The notes under the pieces were generated by a model. The model was not told the DNA's origin and did no database searches. It saw nothing but the letters and a program-made list of their open reading frames with translations. DNA of 64,000 nucleotides. Origin: Kitagawia praeruptora. Taxonomy: Eukaryota; Streptophyta; Magnoliopsida; Apiales; Apiaceae. The stretch covers positions 117,047,501 through 117,111,500 of the forward strand of contig CM075345.1 of the NCBI GenBank assembly GCA_037693485.1, in the 5' to 3' direction. Positions 45,612 to 57,239 of this stretch are shown piece by piece; within the stretch, counting starts at the first letter, position 1, and each line of letters opens with the position of its first letter. The position numbers and the translations under genes were made by a program.

Positions 45612-46263
45612 TGTTGAGAAGAAAAGAAATTATGGAGAATGGCATAAGGCGTCTGGTTCTTTTAAAGAAAGACGTGAGAAGCTGAGCAGTCACTTGGAAG
45701 TTTTAATGAAGTCAAATGCTAATTATTGCATGTGACTGTATTTCTTGTTTTCAGGAAATAATGAAAATATCTAACCAATTGATTTTCTGTTCAGATTAAT
45801 TGTTTATTTTCTTTTTCAGATAAAAGAAAAATGCCAAGTGGAAAACTCCATATTAAGTCTCTGATAATATTGGTCAGGATTTCATGTGTGACCATCAGGA
45901 TTTGAAAAAATTATATTTTTAAATCACATTGCATTTTGTGATTATTTTGATGAGAGGTCATCAGAAAAAGGAAGCTGATCAGTATTGATTATTTATACCC
46001 TGATTTATTTCATGAAAAATCAATTTTGGATTTTATTTTCCAAAAATCGTGGGTAACCGCATTTTTTCAGGGACTGACACCTGTCAATCTACGTGTCAAC
46101 GTGGGATAGTGGTCTGAAAGATTTGTGAAATATATTTGTTTTGAAACTCTAATCGTGTAATTGCTTTCTCTAATTTTACATTCTCTAAAGCAAAAATCAC
46201 TCTTGAGTTTTCAAAATCACTAATCCATTTCAAGAATTTTACAAGTTTCTTTTCAGATCAAAA
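45612..46263. other. Spacer before the SIRE-B env-position ORF, with ABRE-like box
   Basis: ACGTGTCAACGTGG at 46091-46104 matches the SIRE-A box at 6059-6072. A TATATTTG-like site and a pyrimidine-rich leader lead to ATG 46264. The G-box of SIRE-A near 5791 is AAGTGG here. No ORF is seen. Confidence 0.5.
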
Positions 46264-46616
46264 ATGGCAGCTAAGAGAAGATTACCCAAATCAGTAGCTT
46301 TCAAGTTTGGTGACTTTGATTTTATGACAAACAATCATGTTGCAACTATCACCAACAAGGAAGGAGTATCATCTGATTTTCATCCAATCATGAACTTTCT
46401 GGTATATGGACCATTAAGTTATGCATTGACAGCATCTCCACAAATTAATCAAGTAGCTATTTCACAAGCTTGGAAGAATGCTGAGGTAATTGATTCTACT
46501 CAGAGTCAATCAGGTAAGATTGTTCTACATTTAGGACAAGATTCATTTGACATTACTGAATCTGTTGTTAATTCAGTACTTTGCTTACCTGTTACTGATA
46601 GTTATGAGAATGTACC
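46264..46616 (+). pseudogene. env-position ORF of SIRE-B, 5' part (split by Gypsy I)
   Basis: The start is ATG 46264 (MAAKRRLPKSVAFKFGDFDF). It is open up to codon 118, where Gypsy I is inserted after GTACC. The rest resumes at 57874 in the same frame after the duplicated GTACC. Together the two parts make 1098 codons with no other lesion, unlike SIRE-A. Confidence 0.88.
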
Positions 46617-47246
46617 TGATAGGCCATAAACAGCCAAGGCCCAACAAGGAGCCCAAACAAAAAGTGAATCATCTCAAGAGAATAAGAACGGCCCAGCCCA
46701 GAGTGGCTGACCCCGGGCCCGGAGCGTGGCCCCCACCCCGAACTAGGGGACCCCCTGACTCGTGGCACTTTATATACGTGGCACTCCACCTCAGCTGACA
46801 CTCCTATTGGTGGCGCTGACCAACACTAAAAGATAAAGGAAGACACATGCCAGATCGTGTCCACCACAACATGGCCACACTCCAGTCAATGGTCACTCCA
46901 GACAAAGGCCACGCGTCCCACATCCCGGGAATTCAGCGGCTTGTCCCCCAGATCCAACGGTCGGGGGTGAAGGTAACCTACCCCTAAACCCTAGGCCTAG
47001 GGCTATAAATACCCCTAGTAAATAGGGTTTAGGGGTTAGCCATTATTACACACCTACACACATTCATTACTTTGTGATACTCTACTTGATTATTACCTTC
47101 CAAAGCCAACTCTTATTCTCACGCCGGAGGCACCTCGGGGCCAAACCCCCCCCTCCGGTGTTGTTTTGCAGATACCCCACTACAGCTACACCACTTCCGA
47201 GACAGGAGTTGGCGAGGAAGTACCCGATCGAGATCTAGAGTTATCA
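46617..47246 (+). repeat. 5' LTR of Gypsy I (630 bp)
   Basis: Starts TGATAGGCCATAAAC and ends AGAGTTATCA. The promoter region near 46980-47036 contains facing telobox-like words (CCTAAACCCTAGG before and TAGGGTTTAGGGG after the TATA box). Confidence 0.95.
47004..47011 (+). promoter_or_regulatory. TATA box of the Gypsy I LTR
   Basis: TATAAATA in GGGCTATAAATACCCC, about 240 bp before the LTR end. It lies between inverted AAACCCTA elements. The same box is at about 57627 in the 3' LTR. Confidence 0.75.
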
Positions 47247-47247
47247 T

Positions 47248-47265
47248 TGGCGCTAGAAGGAGGGG
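47248..47265 (+). other. Primer binding site of Gypsy I
   Basis: TGGCGCTAGAAGGAGGGG, one base after the LTR and shared with Gypsy II. Confidence 0.82.
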
Positions 47266-47339
47266 TCGAACCTCCGAACTCCAGAACCCCGAACCAACAG
47301 CCAAACTGAGACAACCCGAACTACCTGAAACCAAAAGCC

Positions 47340-49307
47340 ATGCCTCGACCGAGCAAATCCACCCGAGCAAACAGCGCCCCAAGAGAAGAGCCCCTAGCTA
47401 CGGTCCCGGAGCCCATCCCGCAAAACCAGGTCCCGGTCCAGGAGAGGCTCGGGATCGGTCCGAATGATGCTCGGGTCACAGTCGAAGTGAACCGGTACAA
47501 GTATACCGACGTGCCCCTTGAGTCTGCCCAGATGGAAAACTTAACCCCGGCGGAACTGGCCGAAGCAATCCGGGCTTACCGAAACCGCCCTCATCCGGAA
47601 CCTGAACCCGAGCAGGCGGAAGACTCCGAAGGTTCAGCCAACTCCAACAACCCGCGAGCTTCGGTCTTCGCTCGCCTCGGGAACCAAAACAAAAGGAACA
47701 AAAAGGACCATCCAACCCAGAGTAAGGTCAGAGAAGAGGAGGCCGATGAGCTGAAACGGATGGAAAGACTCCGGGAAAAAATAAGACAAGAGGAACAAGC
47801 TAAGTTGGAGCACAGAATCCAAAGAAGGCTCCAAGAAGAGGAGGAAAGAATGAGAAAATCCAAACCCAAAAGAACCCGGAGAGAGGTAAGCCCGGAGATT
47901 ATCTCAGATGATGAAGAACGTCCCAGCAACCTGGTTCAAATGATCCAGGAGTTACAGAGGAAAGTCAACAACGACTCCGGGTTTGAGATCCAAGACACAC
48001 TCACCCCTTTTAGCCGCTCTCTTGAAGCCATGCCCCGGCAAAAGAACCTCAAGCACTACAACTTTGACTCCTTTAATGGGTTGGAAGACCCGGAAGAACA
48101 CCTCAACTACTTCGAGCAAATAGCCCTGATATACTTCTATAACGACCTAACCAAGTGCAGGTTCTTTGCCTCCACACTAAAAGGAGCGGCTCAGAGGTGG
48201 TTCAGCAGAATCCCTTCCCGGAGCGTACACAGCTGGAAGGAGTTCAGAGAGGCTTTCCTCCGGAGGTTCCGAGCCAATAAGACCCCGGAATATCACATGT
48301 GCCACCTGGAAACAATTAGGCAAAATGACAACGAAACACTTTCAGCTTTCATGAAACGGTTCCAAGAAGCCATAAACCAAGTCACGAATCTGGATGAAAG
48401 AGAAGCCTTGAGCATTTTCCGGAAGAACCTAGACCCGGAGCGTAGTGAACGCTATGTGATTGAGTTGGTAAACAAAGAGCCCCAGAGCCTGGCTGCAGCC
48501 TATTCTATAGCCGCCAAATTCATCAAAGAAACTGATATCTTACAAGCAATGAGGATGATCCGGCAGGGCACCTCCTCGGGAAGAAGTAAAGATGATCGCT
48601 CCAGAAACGACCACAACCCGGACAAGAAGTTTAAGCCCAACAAGCAATACAACTACATCCCAAGTCATCAACTAACGACCCCGGACAAAGATCACTCCTC
48701 CCGAGCCAAATCCGAAGCCAAGCCCCCGAGGCCGGGGAGAGCCGAGCCGAGGCCGGAACCAGACTGGACACCCCTGAACCGGCCCAGAGCCGAAATATTA
48801 AAGGAAGTTCGGAACAAACCCTTCTTTTATCCTCCCAAACCTCTGGTATCAGCCTCGGAGAACAGGCCCCGGAACAAGCACTGCGACTATCATGCAACTC
48901 ATGGGCACGAAACAGAAAGTTGTGTCTCCCTCAAGTTCTTCATCGAAGACCAGGTTAAGAAAGGAAACATGGGCCAATACCTAGCTCGGAGAACCACGGA
49001 GAGGGGGGATGGATCCGGGGCTCAGAAGACTAAACATGTGGTGCACGTGGTATTGGGAGGATCCAACTCCCCTCCAGCAAGTCCGGGCTCCGGAGACGAG
49101 GTAATGATGATAGACTCGGCCCCGGAACAAACCATATCTTTTAGCAATGCTGATTTCGAAGGAGTGGACCCTGACCACAATGAAGCCCTAGTGGTGACAT
49201 TAGACATCGCTGAAAATGAGGTAAAATCCTTGTTGACAACGGCTCCTCTGTCAACGTATTGTTCAAACATACCATGGATAGAATGCAGCTCGGCAGTGTC
49301 AGAATGA
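47340..49307 (+). pseudogene. gag: gag of Gypsy I running into a frameshifted protease
   Basis: ATG 47340 (MPRPSKSTRANSAPREEP). Residues about 137-185 form a highly charged Lys/Glu/Arg helix. The retrotrans_gag core is at about 240-397 (FNGLEDPEEHLNYFEQ ... AQRWFSRIP ... LSAFMKRFQEA). A basic, proline-rich linker follows, then the CCHC-like motif CDYHATHGHETESC near 514-527. The frame enters the protease domain (FEGVDPDHNEALVV) and is then shifted by a 1-bp deletion near 49230, so the 655-codon ORF ends out of frame at 49307. Gag itself is intact. Confidence 0.9.
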
Positions 49308-52300
49308 ATGAATGCAGGGAAGACCCGCTATACGGCTTCGGCCACAACTTGGTCCCCATCCAAGGAACCCTTTACTTGCCCGTCCAGTTCGGCACCGCCC
49401 CGAAGCAGATAACCCATATGATAAAATTCTACGTAATCAACATTCCTTCCTCCTACAATGTGATCCTCGGGCGCCCGGCTTTGACCAAACTCCGAGCCAT
49501 AACCTCAAACCCCGCACCTTAAATTCAAATTTCCCACGACCTCCGGGGTTGGAGAGGTAAAGGGCGATACCGAAACAGCTAGCCGATGTTATGGCCAAGC
49601 CCTAGTAATGGCAGAAACAGACCCGGAGAATAAGCGGAAAGCCTCCTCCTATCAGAAGAACTTGAGCAGAAAGAAACACAGAGCCACAACTTACAAGAAC
49701 CCCGGAAAGGAGGTGCAAAATATTGAAACAACAAGTGTCCCGAACCAGGAACCAGGTACATCTGAGGCCCGGGAATACCTAGCCTCAAACTCCCAGGCCC
49801 GGGTCCAGAAATCATCCCTGGTGAAAGATCAAGCCAAGCTAGAACCCGCCGTAGAAATTGAGACAATCGAGCTCATTCCGGGGAACTCGGAAAGAAAGGT
49901 AAAGATTGGAACTGGTCTAGACGCTGCCTTCAGGCAAGAGCTAATCCAACTGCTCCGGGAATATGCTGATGTTTTTGCCTGGAGTCCATCTGACATGCCC
50001 GGGCTCCGAGAATCCCTTGCCATGCATAGCCTGGATGTTGATCCTAGAAGAAAACCTGTGAAATAGAAAAGAAGGAACTTCGCCCCGGAGAGGCAGAGAG
50101 CTATAGACGAGGAGGTGGACAAACTACTTAAGGCAGATATTATCTGCGAGGTCAAATACCCGGAGTGGCTAGCCAACGTGGTTCTAGTCAAAAAGCCCAG
50201 TGGAAAATGGAGGATGTGTGTCGATTACACGGACCTGAATGAAGCCTGCCCCAAAGATCCATATCCATTACCAAGTATAGACCAGCTCATCGACGCCACT
50301 GCCGGACATGTGATGCTCAGCTTTATGGACGCTTTCTCCGGGTACAACCAAATCAAGATGAATCCCGCAGATATAGCCAAGACTGCATTCATCACCCACA
50401 GAGCCGTCTACGCTTATAAGTTCATGCCCTTTGGACTCCGGAATGCCGGAGCTACATATCAAAGAGCCATGGTGGAAGTCTTCAAAGACCAAATTGGCCG
50501 AAATCTGGAGTCCTATGTCGACGACATCATTGCCAAGTCTAAAACAGTCCAGGAACATGTCCCCGATCTACGGGAATGTTTTGAAAACCTTAGAAAAAAT
50601 GAGATGAAGCTAAATCCGGAGAAGTGCACCTTTGGGGTGGCAGCAGGAAAATTTCTAGGCTTCATGATCAGCCAAAGGGGGATTGAGGCTAATCCGGAGA
50701 AGATCAGGGCCATCTTAGAAATGCAACCACCCCGGACTCAGAAAGACATTCAGAAGTTAGCTGGATCATTAGCAGCCCTAAGAAGATTCATATCCAAGTT
50801 GGCAGAAAAGTGTTTGCCCTTCTTCAACTTGCTCAAGGGAGCCAGCAACAAGAAAGAAATCACTTGGAGCCCTGAGTGCCAGCAAGCTCTTGACACTATC
50901 AAGGAATATCTATCATCACCACCCCTCTTAACAAAGCCGGAGCCCGGGGAACCCCTACATCTATACCTCTCCGCCGGGCCCCTAGCTGTGGCCGCGGCCC
51001 TAGTCCGGGAAGTTGAGGGAAACCAACGGCCGGTGTACTACATTAGCCAAGTCTTGAAAGATGCAGAAACCAGGTACCCCAATCTAGAGAAGTTTGCCTT
51101 TGCCTTAGTCACAGCCTCAAGGAAACTCAGACACTATTTTCAAGGAAGAGAAATCAAGGTTGTAACAGATCAGCCACTACGAAGGATAATCCATAAGCCG
51201 GATGCATCAGGCAGATTGATAAATTGGGCAATTGAGCTAAGCCAATTCCATTTGACATTTGTACCCCGGACAGCCATCAAGGCACAAGCTTTGGTAGATT
51301 TCATAGTAGAGTGCTCCTTCCCAGAACCACAGCAAGCTATTGCAGTGGCTTAAAATCCGAGAAACCAGAACAGAGCCCCGAGGTCATGGACTCTCCATGT
51401 TGATGGATCCTCAACAGCCGACAGGTCCGGGGCAGGACTAATCATGAAGAGCCCGGAAGACTTCCAAATCAAACAGGCCATAACATTCAAATTCCCAGCA
51501 ACCAATAACCAAGCCGAATATGAGGCTCTCCTTGCCGGGCTAAGGTTGGCGCGAACTCTACAAATCAAGAACCTGACCATCTACAGTGACTCACAAATCG
51601 TGGTACGGCAAACAAAAGGCGAATACATAGCCAAAGATCAAAAGCTAGCCCAATACCAAGCGCTTGTCAAGAGCCACTTAGCCACCATCCCGGAGTACCA
51701 AATCAACCAGGTCAACAGAGAAGAAAATTCCGAAGCTGATGAGCTATCAAAGCTAGTCCAGAACTCAGCCGAACTAGGCAGTTCGGTCTACTTCGAAGAA
51801 TTGGGAACCCCTGCCATCAACCAAGAAGTGGTAATGGAGATAGATAGCGCACCGAACTGGATGACCCCTTTCATCCTCTACTTGGAAAAAGGGGAATTAC
51901 CCAAAGATAAGAATGAGGCCAGAAGGTTGAAAAACAAGGCTTCAAAGTACTTCATAGAAGAAGACCAGCTCTATCGCCGAACCTTCTCATCCCCAATACT
52001 GAAGTGCGTAGGCCCGGAAGAAGCTAATTACTGTTTACAAGAAGTGCACGAAGGGATTTGTGGGGACCACATGTCCGCAAAGGCTCTCGCATACAAAATC
52101 ATAAGGCAAGGTTACTACTGGCCAACAATCCACTCAGATGCAGTAGAATTCGTCAAGAAGTGCAGAAACTGCCAACTGTTCAGCAACATACCAAGGCAAA
52201 GCCCGGTCCTGCCATCTTCAGTTCTATCACCCATCCCCTTTGCTGTGTGGGGCATCGATATAGTAGGGCCGTTCCCCCGGGCCAAGGGCGATCTGAGGTA

Positions 52301-53087
52301 CCTCCTGGTAGCAATCGACTACATGACTAAGTGGGCCGAAGCAAAGGCAATGAAGACCATAAATCAACAAGACTGCATTAAGTTCATGGACAACATACTA
52401 ATGCGGTTCGGCCTTCCCAGGGTCCTGGTCTCAGATAATGGTCCCCAGTTCGTCGGCTCAGATTTTGAAAATTACTTGAAGGAAAGGGGAATCAAACATA
52501 AGAAATCCTCAGTGGCCTATCCCCAGGGAAATGGGCAAGTGGAAGTGATAAACAGAATCCTGCTAAGGGGAATTGAGAAGAGGCTGAAGGAAAGCAAGAA
52601 CAAATGGCCCGAAGAATTGCCAAATGTGCTGTGGGCATACAGAACTAGCCCGAGGTCCGGAACAGGAGAAACCCCGTTTAAACTAGCTTATGGAACCGAA
52701 GCAATGCTGCCAATTGAAGTGGGCTCCCCCTCCCACAGAGCAATCAACTTTGATGAAGATGCAAATGAAGATGGGTTACGAGTTAACCTGGAACTAGTTG
52801 ATGAGGTCCGGGACAATGCAGTACAAAGAATGGAGAAGTATAAAGAGAAAACTAGAGAGTACTTCGGGAAGAAGTCAAGGGTAAAAAACTTCCAAATCGG
52901 AGACCTGGTACTCCGGGACGCCGAAGCTTCAGACCCCACTAACACAGGAAAGCTTATGCCTAAGTGGGAGGGTCCCTACAGGGTTAAAGAAGTACTCCGC
53001 CCCGGAACCTACAAGCTCAGTCACATGGACAACACTGAAGTCCCCAACACCTGGCACGGCCTCAGACTAAGAAAGTACTACCAGTAA
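49223..53087 (+). pseudogene. pol: PR-RT-RH-aRH-INT polyprotein of Gypsy I, two frameshifts and two stops
   Basis: The protease active site (VDNGSSVNVLF) is read in a shifted frame from about 49230. A 1-bp insertion near 49505 restores the gag frame. TAG at 50064-50066 lies just before RT. RT is clear (LVKKPSGKWRMCVDY, YVDDIIAKS with YVDD at 50514-50525), then gypsy RNase H. TAA at 51351-51353 separates this from the second RNase H (LHVDGSSTADRSGAGL). Integrase has the finger HEGICGDH ... CRNC near 52045-52165, WGIDIVGPFP, SDNGPQF and GQVEVIN. It ends KYYQ at 53087, the same terminus as Gypsy II. No chromodomain is seen. Confidence 0.92.
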
Positions 53088-53212
53088 AAGAAAATAGCTT
53101 CTGCTCATATACGGGCATTGTTTAGAAATTGTACTTGGAAATCATGTAACCGCTTTATTATCAATGAAAAAGAATTCTAGTTCTTACCTGATACTCCAAT
53201 CTTCAAATTATT

Positions 53213-53940
53213 ACAAAATACCTACTTGGAAAAGTTTTCATCCTTTCCAAGTAGGCCAAGGCCCGGGACCTTAGCAATGCTTTGGCCCGGGAAGCCACAG
53301 GCAACAAAATACCTACTTGGAAAAGTTTTCATCCTTTCCAAGTAGGCCAAAGCCCGGGACCTTAGCAATGCTTTGGCCCGGGAAGCCATAGGCATCAAAA
53401 TACCTACTTGGAAAAGTTTTCATCCTTTCCAAGTAGGCCAAAGCCCGGGACCTTAGCAATGCTTTGGCCCGGGAAGCCATAGGCATCAAAATACCTACTT
53501 GGAAAAGTTTTCATCCCTTCCAAGTAGGCCAAAGCCCGGGACCTTAGCACTGCTTTAGCCCGGGAAGCCATAGGCACCAAAATACCTACTTGGAAAAGTT
53601 TTCATCCTTTCCAAGTAGGCCAAAGCCCGGGACCTTAGCAATGCTTTGGCCCGGGAAGCCATAGGCACCAAAATACCTACTTGGAAAAGTTTTCATCCTT
53701 TCCAAGTAGGCCAAAGCCCGGGACCTTAGCAATGCTTTGGCCCGGGAATCCATAGGCATCAAAATACCTACTTGGAAAAGTTTTCATCCTTTCCAAGTAG
53801 GCCAAAGCCCGGGACCTTAGCAATGCTTTTGCCCGGGAAGCCATAGGCATCAAAATACCTACTTGGAAAAGTTTTCATCCTTTCCAAGTAGGCCAAAGCC
53901 CGGGACCTTGCCAACGCTTAGGCCCGGGGACAAACCACCA
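53213..53940 (+). repeat. Tandem array of eight 91-bp hairpin-forming units in Gypsy I
   Basis: CCTACTTGG occurs at 53221, 53312, 53403, 53494, 53585, 53676, 53767 and 53858, exactly 91 bp apart each time. Each unit has the 12-bp inverted repeat CCTACTTGGAAA ... TTTCCAAGTAGG around an 11-bp loop, and two CCCGGG palindromes around CTTAGCAATGCTTT. Units are nearly identical; the last is the most diverged. The array starts about 130 bp after the pol stop. Confidence 0.95.
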
Positions 53941-54226
53941 CTCGTCAATCCGGGATACCCGAATTAAAGAGTGGGGGGCAGCACAAATTATAAAAAAAAA
54001 AAACAACAACAGCAACCGAGTATGGAAAAACACAAAATATACGACGAACAAACGGGCCGGGCTGACCAACAGCCCGAAACACCCGGTAGTTAAAAGTTAC
54101 AAAGTTATACAAGGACACAATTCAAAGTTTTACAACAAGTCTTGAGGAAAAGCATAAAAGAGATTACATGGGCACGGCCCGGATCCTGGACGCAGCCAGC
54201 TTGCAGAAGCACCATCTTGGAAGTAG

Positions 54227-56460
54227 TCATTCTTCAGGAGGTGAGGAGCTTGGAGCCTTGTAGGGAGTGGGTTCGCCTTCGCCCCGGGCCAGGGCAGCCT
54301 CCGCCTTCATATATTCAGAGACGAAGCGCTCCCAGGTGGCCGACTCCGAATCGGTCTTACACATGTTCTCAGCCACAACCCAACAACGGTGGATTTTTGC
54401 CGCTGCGGCCTGGGCGAGATCGGTGTTATAAGTATCCGAATTACGGAATTCGGCAATCACCTCCTCCTCAGATTTTTTGCTCTTCAACTCCTCTCGGAGC
54501 TTCTTAACATCATCCTTGGAATCCCTCCACTTGGTCCGGACCAAATCCCGCTCATTCTGGAGGGTCTTAGCAGCCTCTTTCAGCTCCTTGGCCCGGACCT
54601 CGGATGCCTCCTTCACCTCAGCAAGCTCCTTCTTCAAGGCATCCACCTCCTCATTCATTAGCCTCCTCACCTCGGTCACAGAGCTTACAGCTTCCCGGGC
54701 CTCTTGGACCAGCTCCATATCTCGGCGAATAGCAGCCCCGGCCCCGGCAAAACGAACCCCGAGCTGCAAAAAACAAACAAAAGTCAGAACACGAAGTTAA
54801 CATCAAGTCAAGACAAGCTCGGCGGAAAGATTACCTGGCCGTAGACCACCGCCGCATCCTCAAAAAGGGATATCGCCGAGCTTTGGCCCATCCCATCCCA
54901 TTCCTTCTGGCTCGGGAGTCCGGCCAGGAAGCCAAGGAAGTTCCGCTCCTCCGGGGCAATGTCAGCTGGGACGTGGGGCTGGAAGTGAGTATCCTTCCCC
55001 GAATGGGCCCCGGGGGGAACGACTTCACAATCGGACCCCCGGTCCCCAAACTTCTCCTGCCGCACCGAACTGCGGTTCCTCTTCCTCGGATTCAGGGGCA
55101 CTTCATCCCCCTCCACATCAACAGCCGCCACCTCCGGGGCCTTAGAGGTGCTCTCTCCCTCTTGCTGGGTCCGGGAACCACTGGCCTCCCCGGGGACCTT
55201 GGTATTGTCTCGCACCTGGCCGATGCCGAGAAGGGCGGCGTGAAGAGAAGCATTGGCCTTGTCCATCGCAAACTTTTCAAACTCCGGATTATAGCCTGGG
55301 AGACCTGCAAAGAAGACAAAAAAAAACATGAGCCCGGGCAAAAGGAATATTAGAAACGGAGACAACAAAAGATGCAATAAATATCTACGCCAAGACAAAT
55401 AGACCCCGAACTTACATCCTATTTCAGAACGGTACTTGTGGCTCATGAGGTCCTCCCGGGTCACTTGCCTCCCAAGACCTCGGCAAAAGGCATTTACCTG
55501 ATCCAAAGCCTCACCCTGAAGGTTCATAACCTCGAAATGCATTGCCAAAGGCTTTTCCTTGAAGGTGGGCATGAACCGGATATCCACACCCTGGAGAAAG
55601 ACGAACTCTCCATTCCAACCTTTCAGCGAAGGCAGCATGCCCAGAGGTTTGGAGGCCCCGGAAGGATAACCACAAGCAGTGCCCCGGAACCTAAACTCAA
55701 ACATGGGTTTATTGTTGGACCGGACAAGCTGGAATAAGTGGTGAAAAAGTTTAAAAGTGGGAAGCACCCCGGCCTTCTCGCAGCAACCCAGGAAATAGAA
55801 AATCCACTTCACCACGTTGGGGGTCATCTGGGTTATAGGGATCCCGTACTCAAACAGGCATAAGGATTTTACAAACTGATGACACCTAGGCCCATACCCC
55901 GACCTAAGGTGCTCCAGCCACACCCCGACCCAGCCACCCTCTGGCCGATCGTAAATCTTCTCTCCGGGCTCAGGCCACCTCCACTTAACATCCGCATCCA
56001 AATGGAAGGTAGCCCGGAATATTGGATCCCAGTCCACCGGATTCTCCAAATACTGCGCTCTAAAGGGCCCAACATCCATCCCGGAGCCCGGTAAATCCCC
56101 GAACTTCGAATCTAAAAACGCCTTATCATACTTCATCAAATCCGCAACGTCCGGATTCTCAGAAAACTCTACACTAAGATCCCTGTAGAAATAAGCTGGA
56201 GGCATCCCCGGATCCTTTCTTACGAAATAAAAATTCGTCTGGCTCCAGCTACCATCTGGTTCACTAAGGCTGAACCCCGGACCCATATCCTTGGTGGTTA
56301 TTTTAGTAAGAACAGGCAAACTACTCTTCTTCTTACCCATAATACCCCAGTCTATGTCTATTAACTCAAGGCTACTATCAGAAGAGCTACAACTACAAGA
56401 ACTACTAGGGTCGGAGAGGGGAATCAACACACGGTTAGCAGTCACACGCCTCCTAACCAT
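54227..56460 (-). CDS. Antisense ORF (aORF) of Gypsy I, with predicted introns
   Basis: It is opposite to gag-pol, between pol and the 3' LTR. ATG at 56460 (MVRRRVTANRVLIPLSD). The N-terminal ~350 residues resemble 'putative gypsy-type transposon' plant proteins (GPRCHQFVKSLCLFEYGIPI, KWIFYFLGCCEKAG). Predicted introns: 56467-56596 in the leader (TTT/GTAAGT ... TTGTAG, six bases before the ATG); 55305-55415 (GGAT/GTAAGT ... TTTGCAG, phase 1; retained, it adds a hydrophobic 37-residue run); 54764-54834 (CCAG/GTAATC ... TTTGCAG, phase 0; retained, it gives an early stop). Spliced coding length is about 683 residues. The last exon is a coiled coil (VDALKKELAEVKEASEVRAK). Function is unknown. Confidence 0.7.
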
Positions 56461-56738
56461 ACAAATCTACAACCCCGGGCTACCCAACAAAAATAACAAC
56501 CTAAGTCAGTATTTCTACCCAAAACACAAAGCAAGACAAAGAAATACAAGCAAGAAGTTACTGAAGGAATCACAAAACCGGGGTAAGAAAACTTACAAAG
56601 GATTCCGGAGAGCAGGGAACAACGAGAAATTGAAGCGAAAAAGGAAACCTTAAGCCCGGAGCACTGGTCTTCAGAGAAGCAGAATAGCGGCAGCAAAATC
56701 AAAAACGCGTGAAAGAAAAAATGACAAGAGACTGCCAC

Positions 56739-56746
56739 TATTTATA
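56739..56746 (-). promoter_or_regulatory. TATA box for the antisense gene of Gypsy I
   Basis: The minus strand reads TATAAATA in GCCTATAAATAGTGG. It lies about 280 bp upstream of the aORF ATG, with a predicted leader intron in between. It is separate from the LTR promoter and faces the opposite way. Confidence 0.55.
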
Positions 56747-56752
56747 GGCAAA

Positions 56753-57239
56753 GCTTTGGATTCCAAACGCCACGAACACGTGGCGGCCCACAAAAGCGGC
56801 CCACTATCTCCAAAACCCGGAGATGAGTGGATGACAGCTATTATTTTTTTTTTTAAAAAAAAAAAAGAGAAGTGCATATATGCAATATTATATATATTCG
56901 TATACGTACATTTTCGCACATCTACAGAAGACAAAGCCCCGGGATTCGCACTTCAATACTAACCCCGGGCTTGGGGGGCAGCCAAAGAAACAAAAACTTC
57001 AAATTCCAACTACTAGCCCTGGGCGTACGTACTTCAGTACAAATCCCGGAACTGGGGGCAACCAAGGCAAAAGTTTCTCCCCCAAAGAAGACACGGACTC
57101 TCAGAACAACTACAAAACCTCCGGCCCCGAGGACACATATCTAGCACTCTAAAAAATACAGAAAGCTCACTCTCCAAGGCAAGAGCACTCCTTACTACTC
57201 CCCCATCCGGAGAATCCGCATAAGGGAGTGGGGGGCAAA
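56753..57239. other. Gypsy I region between the antisense promoter and the 3' LTR
   Basis: Holds a T-run/A-run inverted pair near 56845-56870, several CCCCGGG words, and the PPT AAGGGAGTGGGGGGCAAA (57222-57239) against the LTR. The short ORFs here look like chance. Confidence 0.7.

Noticed and set aside
53213..53940. CRISPR-like regular repeat
   Set aside because: The whole 91-bp unit repeats, with no unique spacers, and it lies inside a plant retrotransposon.
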